Below, piece after piece: positions 1-8,408 of a stretch of 64,000 nt of DNA. The notes below the pieces were generated by a model. It had not been told where the DNA came from. It was given only the letters and a program-made list of their open reading frames with translations, and made no database searches. This DNA comes from Thiodiazotropha sp050291245 (lineage in GTDB: Bacteria; Pseudomonadota; Gammaproteobacteria; Chromatiales; Chromatiaceae): NCBI GenBank assembly GCA_050291245.1, contig JBNKJP010000054.1, positions 29,895 to 93,894 on the forward strand. Direction: 5' to 3'. The position numbers were made by a program, and so were the translations under genes. How positions within the stretch are numbered: the stretch's first letter is position 1; every line of letters starts with the position of its first letter.

Positions 1-249
1 TGACTGGAGCAAAATCGGGGCCAATTCCTATTTACCCGGAATTTGCGGCGGTATTCCCTGGAATCAGCCGGTCTATGAACGAGATGGGCTGCGCCAGGAT
101 ACCGGGACTGAAGCCCCATAACGGCAGTGTACGGAAGACAAAAATTAAAAAAACACGAAAACACATGGGTGTCACAGGGACATTCAGATCGGTGTTCCGC
201 GCCGGTACAAGTCGATTTTCGGCGGATTTACGCCAACTTATTATTCGAA

Positions 250-270
250 AATGGGTAAAATTTACCCATT
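250..270. promoter_or_regulatory. Palindrome, possible operator
   Basis: Two 9-base arms, AATGGGTAA and TTACCCATT, are separated by 3 bases. The site lies 40 bases beyond the stop of the coiled-coil gene at 311-1186 (minus strand). There is no T-run after either arm, so it looks more like a protein-binding site than a terminator. The rest of positions 1-310 shows no convincing gene on either strand. What the site might regulate lies outside the window or is not recognisable. Confidence 0.3.
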
Positions 271-310
271 GCTTGAGGAATGGAATGCGTCCACCAGGCT
301 CAAGACCCGG

Positions 311-1186
311 TCATTTCTTCTGACTGGAAGCCTCTTTCCAGGAAACATCCCAGGGACTGTTGAGCCATCGACTGGCCGCACTCGAGAAACTCATTGCAGA
401 ATCCTCCTCGGGCAATGCGGTGATTTCGATCTCCTCTTCCACTGCAACCTCCTCCACCCCGGTAATCTGGTGGGTTTCCATAACGAAGCTGAGCTTATTC
501 AGTGGCACACCGGCACGCAGAAGCTTCTTGTCACGTTCCAGATTGGAAACCACGCCGCTGAGAATCTGCTTCATGGCCTCGGGATAGTTTGGATTGGCCA
601 ACATTTGCTGCACATCCGTTTGCATCTCCTGGATCTTCTCTTCTGCCCTGGTACGCTGTATCTGCTCCTGGCGATCGAGATCAACCAGTTTCTGACGGAG
701 GATCTCCCGGGAGACCGGCACCGTGGCACCGGGTGTCTGAACCCCCCGCTTACGCAGCAACACCCGAAGGGATACCGCAGTCTGCGCAGTCCGTTTGAAC
801 TCATCGAGAAGATCCATGGGATTCTCCTCCTGAGTGGTGCTGGACAGGGTTATGAACTCGATGCCTTCGTCACTGCTGAGATCCTGATCTGAAAACGCAA
901 GAATCCTGTCCAGGGTCCGCTTGATGACCGACTCAAGATTGGCGTAGTAGATTTTGATCTGTTTCACCGGCAGGTTCCGCAGACTGTCACTCAAAGCGCT
1001 GTAAAGCTGCAGGGCCTTTTCCGGAATCTCCTTCGAGGGCACACCCAGCACCATGACCGCATTCAGGCTGTCCTGCATGCTCTCTATGGCCTTTGTGATT
1101 TCGACGATTTGCTGAAGTATCTTGCGCTTATCCTCGAGATTGGCGATATCGGTCCGCATCATCTCGTTGAGGGAGTCATTCGACAC
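311..1186 (-). CDS. Conserved hypothetical protein with long coiled coils
   Basis: A 291-residue soluble protein with no signal peptide or membrane segment. It is strongly helical and charged, with heptad-like stretches around residues 15-60 (KRKILQQIVEITKAIESM) and 160-205 (LVDLDRQEQIQRTRAEEKI). The C-terminal third is acidic (VAVEEEIEITALPEED). I do not recognise the family. It precedes no obvious operon partner: rtcR lies upstream on the same strand, but about 390 bases of repeat-rich DNA separate them. The start is chosen because an AGGAGA-like ribosome-binding site precedes this ATG. A scaffold or cytoskeleton-like role would be a guess from the coiled coils alone. Confidence 0.75.
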   Translation of the reverse strand: MSNDSLNEMMRTDIANLEDKRKILQQIVEITKAIESMQDSLNAVMVLGVPSKEIPEKALQLYSALSDSLRNLPVKQIKIYYANLESVIKRTLDRILAFSDQDLSSDEGIEFITLSSTTQEENPMDLLDEFKRTAQTAVSLRVLLRKRGVQTPGATVPVSREILRQKLVDLDRQEQIQRTRAEEKIQEMQTDVQQMLANPNYPEAMKQILSGVVSNLERDKKLLRAGVPLNKLSFVMETHQITGVEEVAVEEEIEITALPEEDSAMSFSSAASRWLNSPWDVSWKEASSQKK

Positions 1187-1333
1187 TATTGTTCTCCTTA
1201 GCTGATTACCAGGCCACCATGATATCGGCCGTTACACAGGACGCTTGAGCAACCGGACGGCTCTCGCAAGACAAAATGCACCGATCCTATCGGGTGTCTG
1301 GAACGATGAACGGGTACAAGATCGGCAAAATTT

Positions 1334-1359
1334 CGTCATTCCGGCGCATGCCGGAGAAG
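1334..1359. repeat. Dispersed palindrome, CCGGC family
   Basis: GTCATTCCGGCGCATGCCGGA forms a 6-bp stem (TCCGGC/GCCGGA) around GCAT. It belongs to the same family as the copies at 1506-1535, 31601-31630 and, inside uvrA, 58466-58493. Here and at 1506-1535 the two copies bracket the REPIN-like element at 1384-1488 in opposite orientation. Confidence 0.6.
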
Positions 1360-1383
1360 TGGTACATGGATAAACGTTTCTTT

Positions 1384-1488
1384 CGTTCCCACGCTCTGCG
1401 TGGGAACGCATACTAAGCCTGCTGTAACGATCGGCCTTGCCGAGTGATTCGTACCCCGGTCTGCATTCCCACGCGGAGCGTGGGAACG
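1384..1488. repeat. REPIN-like element, copy 1 (paired GTTCCCACGC palindromes)
   Basis: Two short palindromes in inverted orientation bracket about 55 bases. The left one is GTTCCCACGC-TCT-GCGTGGGAAC at 1385-1407; the right one is ATTCCCACGC-GGA-GCGTGGGAAC at 1465-1487. The inner borders read CGCATAC on the left and GGTCTGCAT on the right. The element at 18967-19074 carries the same borders swapped, so the two are reverse-complement copies of one ~105-bp unit with a diverged centre. It sits 89 bases past the stop codon of rtcR. No transposase is encoded here. Confidence 0.7.
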
Positions 1489-1505
1489 AGAAAACACCAG
1501 ACATC

Positions 1506-1535
1506 CTGGATCCCGGCGTACGCCGGGATGACGGT
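1506..1535. repeat. Dispersed palindrome, CCGGC family
   Basis: ATCCCGGCGTACGCCGGGAT at 1510-1529 is a perfect 20-base palindrome flanked by TGG and GACGGT. It is related to the copies at 1334-1359, 31601-31630 and inside uvrA. It lies 47 bases beyond the rtcR stop and may act as an mRNA 3' hairpin. Confidence 0.65.
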
Positions 1536-1576
1536 GGTATCTGGCTTATAGATATGCCATTGGAATTCAACCCGAT

Positions 1577-3169
1577 TCATCCGCCGCAGACCTGCTCCCA
1601 CGTCAAGCCGAACCTGGACAGATATTTGCGCAGCCGGTCGGCATCATTCGAGCTGCTTTTTCTCTGCCGTGAGGCATTGAACAGGGCACGCCCCGCCTCG
1701 GAGAGGGAGGCTGATCGGGCGCAGACCCTGATCACCGAAGCCAGTTGCAGACGATCGAAAAGATCGATCTGCGCCAGGGCTTCGGCAGGCATGAGCGGCG
1801 CCAGACCGTCATCAAGGGCATCGCTCTTTTGCCATTGGTTGCGTAAACGTACGATCTCATCGGCGACGTCCTCCTCCGTGATGCGCCCCCCTTCGGCCAG
1901 AGTGGCGAGCCGGGAAACAGACGCGGACAGTTCACGGAAATTACCCCGCCATTGCGTGTCCGGGGCGGTGGCGTAGGCCAGGTATCGTTGCCGGGCAGGT
2001 TTGTTGAATCGCAAACGACGGCCGAGCTCCCCCGCCTGTCGTTCCAATTCAAACTCCAGATTAGGCTCGATGTCCTCCGGCCGCTCCGCCAACCCCGGAA
2101 GGTGAAAGGTCCAGAGATTGATACGGGCATAGAGGTCTTCCCGGAATCGCCCCTGCTCCACATCGCTGCGCAAATCACGGCAGGTTCCCGCGATCAACTG
2201 AAAATCACTCTTCACCTCATGATCCGATCCCATGGGATAGAAACGCTTCTCCTCGATTGCCTTGAGCAGCATCGACTGTTCATCCAAACCCAGTTCACCG
2301 ATCTCATCCAGAAACAGCAACCCCCCATCGGCCTGGCGCAGCAGTCCTTCCCGTTCACCGACCGAGCCGGTATAGGCGCCCTTGGTGTGGCCGAACAGGG
2401 CCGACATGGTGCCTTCCCCATGCAGGGTGGCGCAGTTGACCTCGACAAAGGGGCCGTTGAGCCGGTGGCGCTGGCGTTTGAGCTGGTAGACCTGACGGGC
2501 GAGAAACGACTTGCCGGCGCCGGTGGGGCCCAGCAGGAGTATGGGCGCGGAGGAACGGTTGGCCACCCGTTCGATGGCGTCGATCATCAGGTTGAAAGCG
2601 GGATTTCGGGTGGCGATACCCGATTTCAACAGGTTGAGCGTCTCCTCCCGCTCTTCGGCAAAGCGCTGGGCGATGCGATCGTAGCGGGACAGATCGAGAT
2701 CGATGAGGGTATAGCTGCCCACCTCCCCGGTCCGTTGTTTGGGCGGTGGTGCGCTTTGCAACAGCCGAGCGGGGAAGTAGTTTGCCTCGGTAAGCAGAAA
2801 CAGACAGATCTGGGCGACATGGGTACCGGTGGTGATGTGGATCAGATACTCCTCCTGCTCCGGCTCGAAGGGGTAACCCCGGGTAAAGTCATGCAGAGCG
2901 GCGTAGACCTGTTCAAAATCCCAAGGATTCTCCAGGGGCATCGGATGCCAGACCAATTCCGTTTCCGGCGACACAGCGGCGATATCCTTGGCCAAGATCT
3001 CCTTCACCCGCTGATACCTGTCCGGTTGATAGAAAAGCTCCAGGCGGTCGATCAGAAGATCCTCCTGTTGGCAGAGTGACAGGCTGGGACGCCATTTCTC
3101 CCAACGGCCCTTGCCACGCCCCTCATCCAGCACCGCGCCGAGAAAACCCAGCACCACCGTTTTTTTCAT
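1577..3169 (-). CDS. rtcR: RtcR, sigma-54-dependent activator of RNA repair genes
   Basis: A 530-residue regulator. Residues 1-185 form the RtcR N-terminal sensor domain (starts KKTVVLGFLGAVLDEG), a CARF-related fold that in characterised homologues responds to damaged-RNA ligands. Residues ~186-410 form the AAA+ domain, with Walker A GPTGAGKS near 213, the sigma-54 contact loop GAYTGS near 260 and Walker B LLFLDEIGE. The C-terminal part (DADRLRKYLSRFGLTWEQV) is the DNA-binding end. The usual partners are divergent from rtcR; here rsr-rtcBA lie 14 kb away and a fragment of an rtcR C-terminus remains next to them at 16929-16983. The start ATG follows a GAAGGAAA ribosome-binding site. Confidence 0.95.
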   Translation of the reverse strand: MKKTVVLGFLGAVLDEGRGKGRWEKWRPSLSLCQQEDLLIDRLELFYQPDRYQRVKEILAKDIAAVSPETELVWHPMPLENPWDFEQVYAALHDFTRGYPFEPEQEEYLIHITTGTHVAQICLFLLTEANYFPARLLQSAPPPKQRTGEVGSYTLIDLDLSRYDRIAQRFAEEREETLNLLKSGIATRNPAFNLMIDAIERVANRSSAPILLLGPTGAGKSFLARQVYQLKRQRHRLNGPFVEVNCATLHGEGTMSALFGHTKGAYTGSVGEREGLLRQADGGLLFLDEIGELGLDEQSMLLKAIEEKRFYPMGSDHEVKSDFQLIAGTCRDLRSDVEQGRFREDLYARINLWTFHLPGLAERPEDIEPNLEFELERQAGELGRRLRFNKPARQRYLAYATAPDTQWRGNFRELSASVSRLATLAEGGRITEEDVADEIVRLRNQWQKSDALDDGLAPLMPAEALAQIDLFDRLQLASVIRVCARSASLSEAGRALFNASRQRKSSSNDADRLRKYLSRFGLTWEQVCGG

Positions 3170-3200
3170 CAGATGTTTCCTTCGCCCGAAAGACTACGAC

Positions 3201-3236
3201 CCGCCATTATAATCACAGGACTATAATCACTGGCGG
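3201..3236 (-). promoter_or_regulatory. Probable rtcR promoter/operator region
   Basis: On the minus strand a TATAAT hexamer lies at 3211-3206, about 37 bases before the rtcR start. It overlaps a direct repeat TATAATCAC (plus-strand 3208-3216 and 3222-3230), bounded by an inverted pair CCGCCA (3201-3206) and TGGCGG (3231-3236). No good -35 box is visible 17 bases upstream. The repeat spacing of 14 bases could mark a regulator site. The region also separates rtcR from the end of the upstream Mrp/complex-I operon. Confidence 0.35.
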
Positions 3237-3330
3237 ATGTGGTGAAGAGGGTGCATTCGAAGCCCGTGCAAGCCAAGATCGAGGCGAAAACGCTCGTCAC
3301 AGCATTACGCCAGGCAGTGAAACTAACGGA

Positions 3331-5130
3331 TTATGATGCGTCAGCTTCGGCTGACATTAATGCGGCATGAATACTGGCCGCGACACGGTGTCCGTCCGCC
3401 ACGGCCGAAACAACATCCGGGCCGCGGACCATGTCACCCGCCGCCCATAGCCAATCTTCACTGCTTCGCCCGGCGGCGTCCACCTGCAGGCGACCCCGTT
3501 CCCAGACCAACTTCTTGGTCAGCACTTCGCCCAGCAACGCCGTATCGCTCATCTGGCCGATGGCCTCGATCACCATGTCGCCCGGGTGGAACTGCTCGTC
3601 GGTATCGTCATAGCTTGGGGCAAAGCGGCCTTGTTCATCGAAAATCGACTTCACACGCCAGGTGGCAAGACCGGTAACCTTGTTGTCCTCAATGATTACC
3701 TGCTGCGGGCCTCGGGCGTCGAAGATAGCGACGCCCTCTTCCCTCGCTTCCTTGATCTCTTCCGGATCGGCGAGAAAATGGTCGATATCCTCCAGGGCCG
3801 TCACCGTGACTTTCACCTCACCGAAGGTCTGTTTCTGCAGCCGCGCCAGGGTCCGGGCGATATCCATGGCAACATTGCCTCCGCCGATGACCACAGCGCT
3901 GCGCGGGGTGCCGAAGTTCTCTCCGGCAGTGGCTTGGCGCAACAGATCAACCGCCTTTCTGACATCGGGATGATCGGTGCCCGGTATACGAGTGCCGCGA
4001 CCCAGCTGCAGTCCCAGCGCGATCAGCACCGCATCATGGCTGGTACGCAGTTCGTCGAGGCTGATATCGCTGCCGATACGGGTGTTGCAGCGGATCTCCA
4101 CCCCCAGCGAGCGGATAACATCCACCTCTTGGTCGATGATGTCGTAGGGCAGACGATACTCGGGTATGCCCCAGCGTGTCATACCCCCCGGCTTGTCCAG
4201 CGCTTCGAATACGGTGACCCTATGGCCCGACTTAGCCAGATCGAAGGCGGCGGTGAGACCCGCGGGTCCGGCTCCGATAATGGCAACCCGCTTGCCGGTA
4301 GCCGGCGCGGGTTCGCCAATGGCGTTGCGAATCTGCTCCACTGATACCTGATCCATGATGTGGCGTTTGAGCCAGCGGATGGCGATCGGATCGCCCTCGT
4401 GACGGGCAGCGCAGGTGGTCTCGCATCGGTGGGTGCAGACACGGCCGCAGATCGCGGAGAAGGGATTGGTTTCGTAGAGCAGCGCAACACCCCGTTGGTA
4501 GTCTCCGTCGCGGATGGCGGCAATATACTCGGGTATCGCCATGTGGGTGGGGCAGGTGGCGATGCACAGCCCGCAGGAGACACAACGGTCGGCTTCCAAT
4601 TTAGCCTGAGCGATGTCGTAACCGTTTACGATCTCGTCGAAGCAGCCGATACGCGCTTGCGCTTCCATCTCGCCCATCCGCTCCCGAGTCTTCCCGGTCA
4701 GGCGATGCCCCTCGGGCCGGTGGTACCCCAACTCGGCCTCATCCCAGTTCTTGGCGTCGACGCCGGGAATGAAGCGGAAGGCATCCGGATCGGCATCGAC
4801 CCAGGTGTACGCGTTGGACATGGTGAGGGATCCGGTCATGCAGACATCGACACACAGGGCGCACCAGCAGCAGCGGCCGTAGTCGATGCGCGGTCTCAGG
4901 CCGGAATCCCCCTGACGGCTCTTTTGCCCCGCCGGCACCATGTCGATGGCGCCGTTCTGGCAGATCGCCTCGCAGGTGCCGCAGCCGATGCACAGCTCGG
5001 CGTCGTTGCGGTGGAAACCGCGATAGCGCTCCGCGCCGGGACGCTCGGTGAGCGGATCCCGGATGCTCACCGGATCCTGGAACAGATACTTCCACGCGGT
5101 GAAAGGTGAGAGGATATTCCGCACGCTCAT
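3331..5130 (-). CDS. NuoI-like ferredoxin fused to GltD-like FAD/NAD(P)-oxidoreductase
   Basis: A 599-residue protein with two halves. Residues ~40-100 are a NuoI/MbhN-like ferredoxin with two complete 4Fe-4S motifs (Cys47-50-53-57 and Cys87-90-93-97). Residues ~180-260 hold further Cys motifs (Cys183-186-189-193, then ICGRVC, HRCETTC) as in the N-terminus of GltD. Then come an FAD site GAGPAG (286-291) and a nucleotide site GGGNVAMD (416-423). GltD-like proteins move electrons between NAD(P)H, FAD and Fe-S clusters. Fused to a complex-I connecting subunit, it is the likely electron-input module, replacing NuoEFG, which is absent here. The start ATG overlaps the stop of the NuoD gene (ATGA), so a longer upstream reading is rejected. 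It is the last gene of the operon. Confidence 0.9.
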   Translation of the reverse strand: MSVRNILSPFTAWKYLFQDPVSIRDPLTERPGAERYRGFHRNDAELCIGCGTCEAICQNGAIDMVPAGQKSRQGDSGLRPRIDYGRCCWCALCVDVCMTGSLTMSNAYTWVDADPDAFRFIPGVDAKNWDEAELGYHRPEGHRLTGKTRERMGEMEAQARIGCFDEIVNGYDIAQAKLEADRCVSCGLCIATCPTHMAIPEYIAAIRDGDYQRGVALLYETNPFSAICGRVCTHRCETTCAARHEGDPIAIRWLKRHIMDQVSVEQIRNAIGEPAPATGKRVAIIGAGPAGLTAAFDLAKSGHRVTVFEALDKPGGMTRWGIPEYRLPYDIIDQEVDVIRSLGVEIRCNTRIGSDISLDELRTSHDAVLIALGLQLGRGTRIPGTDHPDVRKAVDLLRQATAGENFGTPRSAVVIGGGNVAMDIARTLARLQKQTFGEVKVTVTALEDIDHFLADPEEIKEAREEGVAIFDARGPQQVIIEDNKVTGLATWRVKSIFDEQGRFAPSYDDTDEQFHPGDMVIEAIGQMSDTALLGEVLTKKLVWERGRLQVDAAGRSSEDWLWAAGDMVRGPDVVSAVADGHRVAASIHAALMSAEADAS

Positions 5131-6302
5131 CGCTCGATCTCCGGTGGATAGGTGTGCAACGAGACCATCAGACCGGCGACATCGGCGATGTTCACGTTCA
5201 CGATCAAACGCTCCAGCAGCGCCATGGCGTGGGTATAGGAAGGACCGCGCACATTGATCCGGCGCGGGTAGCCGCTGCCGTCGGTGACCACGTAGTAACC
5301 GTATTCGCCCCGCGAACATTCACCGCGCACATAGGTTTCTCCCCGTGGAATCTTCCAATGCAGCACATTGGGCAGCTTGGCCATCAGCGGACCTTCCTGG
5401 GGCATGCCGGCCAGAATCTGGCGAATCAGATCAACCGACATCAGCGCATCCCGGCGACGGACATCGGCGCGGGCATAGGCGTCGGAACCAGTGCCGGTTA
5501 CCGGCTTGAAATCAAGCTTGGGATAGACCAGATAGGGGTGATCGCTACGTACGTCCCTGGCCACGCCACCGGCGCGGGCGTTAGGCCCGGTGACGCCGTA
5601 TTGCTCCATCAGCTGCGGTTCGATAATACCCAGCCCCCTGGCGCGTTTTTCGAATACCGCATTGTGGAACATCACCTCTTCCACATCCTGCAGGGTACGC
5701 TCGATCTCGCACAGGGTCTCCTCCATGCGTTCGGCAAAACCCGTCGGCAGACCATCACGTACCCCGCCGGGCAGGATAAACATGTGATAGATGCGCGCGC
5801 CGGTAAGCTCTTCGAAGCGGTCCAGCATCAGGTCGCGCACATAAGTGGTCCATTGACCGATGACGCCCAGGCCGAAGGCACCGGCCTGACCGCCCAGATA
5901 CATCATGTAACTGTTGAGGCGACCCATTTCCAGGATCAGAGTACGGATCCAGTTCGCCCGCTCGGGGGCCTCGAGGCCGGCCAGTTCTTCGATCGCGGCG
6001 GCATAGCAATACTCATTGAAGTCCGGCTCCGGCACACAGACGCGACAGACGATGGGAAAAACCTGAATGAAGCTGCGCCGCTCCATCAACTTTTCAAAGC
6101 CCCGGTGCAGGTAACCGACATGGGTTCTGCCCGCCACCACCTCATCGCCACAGACGGTGAGTTCGAGGGCCATATTACCGGTGATGCCCGGATGCTGCGG
6201 GCCCTGCCAAAGCTTCAGGTACTTGCCTGAAGCCAGATCGATGCCAGGCGCGCTGGGAGACGGGGTGGTCACGGTGAAGTCGGAGTCGGGAACGGGTTTC
6301 AT
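5127..6302 (-). CDS. NuoD-like 49-kDa subunit of Mrp/complex-I hybrid
   Basis: A 391-residue homologue of NADH-quinone oxidoreductase subunit D / group-4 hydrogenase large subunit. Seen: the N-terminal GPQHPG motif, HVGYLHRGFEKLME, and the FILPGG region. The hydrogenase Ni ligands are missing: the N-terminal RxCGxC site reads CRVCVPEPD, and the C-terminus ends YPPEIER with no DPCxxC. It is therefore not a hydrogenase subunit. It forms the peripheral arm with the NuoC- and NuoB-like proteins encoded just upstream, and its stop overlaps the start of the ferredoxin-flavoprotein gene. Closest architecture known to me: archaeal MBH/MBX (MbhL/MbxL). Confidence 0.93.
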   Translation of the reverse strand: MKPVPDSDFTVTTPSPSAPGIDLASGKYLKLWQGPQHPGITGNMALELTVCGDEVVAGRTHVGYLHRGFEKLMERRSFIQVFPIVCRVCVPEPDFNEYCYAAAIEELAGLEAPERANWIRTLILEMGRLNSYMMYLGGQAGAFGLGVIGQWTTYVRDLMLDRFEELTGARIYHMFILPGGVRDGLPTGFAERMEETLCEIERTLQDVEEVMFHNAVFEKRARGLGIIEPQLMEQYGVTGPNARAGGVARDVRSDHPYLVYPKLDFKPVTGTGSDAYARADVRRRDALMSVDLIRQILAGMPQEGPLMAKLPNVLHWKIPRGETYVRGECSRGEYGYYVVTDGSGYPRRINVRGPSYTHAMALLERLIVNVNIADVAGLMVSLHTYPPEIER

Positions 6303-6303
6303 G

Positions 6304-6849
6304 TCAGTCGGAGTCCGGATAGAGCTGTTGCTTCATGTAATGGGCCGGGTCCTGAGTCTCACGCCCGGGCCGCTGCTTGAAGTTCTCTTCCGCGAACTTC
6401 AGGGTATCGAAGTCCCGCCGGTAGGGGGGCTTGTCGATCCAGCCTTCCAGAATGAACGCTTCGTCGACCCGGGGACTGCCGGGAAAATCGATACCGAACA
6501 TCTCGCGCAGCTCCCGTTGGTAGGTTTCCGCCGTCGGCCACAGGTCGTGGATGCTCTCCATGCTCGCCAGTCCCTCAGCCGGGCGTGCGATCATGACGCG
6601 CACCCCGAGATCACACCGCTTTTCCCGGTTGGAGAGCAGGTAGGTGAGCTGAAATTCCCCCTCCTCCAGCCAATCCACCGCGGTAAGCAGCACCAGATGG
6701 GTGAAACCCTCCGTATCACGCAACCGCACCAGCAGGGAACGCAGATGTTCGCTCGACAGGGTAACGAAGCCGAGGTCGGATCGCTGCCGGGTTAGCGCTC
6801 CGAGTGGAAACTGTTGTTTCAAGCGCTGATAGAGATCATCGAGATACAT
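6304..6849 (-). CDS. NuoC-like 30-kDa subunit of Mrp/complex-I hybrid
   Basis: A 181-residue homologue of NADH-quinone oxidoreductase subunit C / MbhK. Family marks seen: FTHLVLLTAVDWLEEGEFQ and the conserved YQRELREMFGIDFPGSP segment, followed by LEGW and PPYRRDF. It lacks cofactor motifs, as expected for this structural subunit. It lies 4 bases after the NuoB gene and 1 base before the NuoD gene, in the order B-C-D of complex I and J-K-L of MBH. Confidence 0.93.
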   Translation of the reverse strand: MYLDDLYQRLKQQFPLGALTRQRSDLGFVTLSSEHLRSLLVRLRDTEGFTHLVLLTAVDWLEEGEFQLTYLLSNREKRCDLGVRVMIARPAEGLASMESIHDLWPTAETYQRELREMFGIDFPGSPRVDEAFILEGWIDKPPYRRDFDTLKFAEENFKQRPGRETQDPAHYMKQQLYPDSD

Positions 6850-6853
6850 GCTG

Positions 6854-7495
6854 TCACCAGTTGTAATCGGGCATATCCCAATCGTGAATCACCCGCTTCT
6901 GGTTGGCCTTGTACCAATCGAAGTGTTCGGCGTAATGATTGGCGCCTTCGGCCTTGCCGGCGCGAATCAGCTTCTTCAAATCTTCGAATCCCGCCAGCAG
7001 CGCCTCGGGGCGCGGCATGCAACCGGCGATATAGAGATCCACCGGTAAATAGTCGTCGAGGCGTTTGATGGTGTTGTAGGAGTCCCAATACATCCCCCCA
7101 TTGAGGGTACAGGAGCCCAGGCCGATGACATACTTGGGGTTTTGCATCTGCTCATAGGAGCGAATCACCCGCTTGAGGGTCTTCACCGACAGGTAGCCGG
7201 AGATGATGAAAAGATTGGCCTGGCGCGGCGTCGGCCGCCACTGCACACCGTAGCGATAAGCGTCGAAACGGGGCGTCATCAGAGGTCGCATCTCGATGGC
7301 GCCGCAGCCGGTGCCAAAACCGAGGACCCAGAGCGATTGCGCCCGGGCCCAGTTTAAAAACTTCTCCACGATCTTGAGATAGACGGGAGGCATCACGGTC
7401 GGCGCCGCATCACAATAGTAGTCGCGCAGGGGATCGACCTCGAACTCGAAGCCGTCGGGACCTTTGACGGTGTGCTTTTTCAGTTCCGTTTTCAT
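6854..7495 (-). CDS. NuoB-like subunit with altered cluster-N2 cysteines
   Basis: A 213-residue homologue of NuoB/MbhJ, the subunit holding the terminal 4Fe-4S cluster. NuoB normally has a tandem Cys-Cys (SCCxxE) plus two later Cys. Here the tandem reads GCGAIEM: Cys64 is kept, the second position is Gly65. The two other ligands are present (GSC at 129 and AGC at 159, the latter in AGCMPRPEAL). The cluster would have three Cys ligands unless another residue or subunit helps. The ATG at 7495 (MKTELKK) is preferred because a longer start at 7513 would overlap the NuoH gene; the evidence between them is modest. Confidence 0.92.
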   Translation of the reverse strand: MKTELKKHTVKGPDGFEFEVDPLRDYYCDAAPTVMPPVYLKIVEKFLNWARAQSLWVLGFGTGCGAIEMRPLMTPRFDAYRYGVQWRPTPRQANLFIISGYLSVKTLKRVIRSYEQMQNPKYVIGLGSCTLNGGMYWDSYNTIKRLDDYLPVDLYIAGCMPRPEALLAGFEDLKKLIRAGKAEGANHYAEHFDWYKANQKRVIHDWDMPDYNW

Positions 7496-7502
7496 CCTAC
7501 CC

Positions 7503-8408
7503 TCACACCACAATCACCGATAATACGCCGAGCGGCACCGCCCAGATCATGAACCAACGGATCGACTGCTCGACACGAAAGCGGGGGAATACCACGCCGA
7601 CGAAAGCCGACCACAGATAGATCAGGAACACCTTTAAGAAAAATACCGGCCAGCTGGCCGCCCCACCGAAGAACAGGGCCATGTAGATGACGATTTTGGC
7701 GATGGGGAAGATCGCCCGGTTGGTCTGCATCAACGCCAGGTAGGAGGAGTGGTACTCCGTAGGCGGGCCGATGGGGATCTCCTGGGGCGCCAGCACCACA
7801 TCGAAGGGCGGACGCATCATGGAGCCAAGAAAAGAGAGCATGGCCGCGGCCACCGCCAACGGATTGGTGAAGAGGGTCCAATTAAGCACACTGCCCTGCT
7901 GGGCGGCGACGATTTCCGTGATGGAGAGTGTCTGGTACTGAAGCGCCACCGAGAACACGGCAAGGGCCAGGGGCAGCTCCGCGGCGGTGACCTGAGACAG
8001 ACCCCGGGTGATGCCGATGGCGGAATAGGGATGGCCACTCTCGGCGGCGCCCAACGCCATGCCCAGAGTGCCGAAGAAGATGAAGTAGAGGGCCAGGATC
8101 AGATCACCGGCGAAGGAGAAATTCGAGAACATCTCCGAGCCGTAGATCGTAGGCACAAACAGCAGCAGCCCGACACCGCCCGTGAGGCGGAACACCGGCC
8201 CCAGGTAGTACATGACACCGTGAGTGATTGAACTCCTCAGACCATAGTTCTTGATGACATCAAAATAGTTCTGCCACACCGGGACACCATAGCGACGACC
8301 AACCCGGGCGGCGATCTTCTGGATCAGCGCATTTTGCAGATAGCCGAAATTAATAATGATGAAAAGCGTCAGCACGGCATAGGGAATCTTCATCCAATCG
8401 AAATTCAC
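7503..8408 (-). CDS. NuoH-like membrane subunit of Mrp/complex-I hybrid
   Basis: A 301-residue, eight-to-nine-helix homologue of NuoH/MbhM, which anchors the peripheral arm to the membrane and forms the cavity below the terminal cluster. Conserved features seen: the N-terminal loop with RVGRRYGVPVWQ, the acidic loop around ALGAAESGHPYS, and RPPFDVVLAPQEIPIGPPTEY. It is shorter than typical bacterial NuoH (~325) and closer to MbhM. Its start overlaps the end of the double antiporter gene by 4 bases (ATGA-type). Confidence 0.93.
   Translation of the reverse strand: MNFDWMKIPYAVLTLFIIINFGYLQNALIQKIAARVGRRYGVPVWQNYFDVIKNYGLRSSITHGVMYYLGPVFRLTGGVGLLLFVPTIYGSEMFSNFSFAGDLILALYFIFFGTLGMALGAAESGHPYSAIGITRGLSQVTAAELPLALAVFSVALQYQTLSITEIVAAQQGSVLNWTLFTNPLAVAAAMLSFLGSMMRPPFDVVLAPQEIPIGPPTEYHSSYLALMQTNRAIFPIAKIVIYMALFFGGAASWPVFFLKVFLIYLWSAFVGVVFPRFRVEQSIRWFMIWAVPLGVLSVIVV

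Noticed and set aside
1334..1535. CRISPR array from the repeated palindromes
   Set aside because: The copies are inverted pairs with one spacer each, not direct repeats with regular spacers, and no cas genes are present. The CARF-like RtcR domain is not CRISPR-linked here.
5127..8408. NiFe hydrogenase (group 4) reading of the NuoB-C-D-H genes
   Set aside because: The large subunit has neither the RxCGxC nor the C-terminal DPCxxC Ni ligands, and the small subunit lacks the hydrogenase CxxC site.
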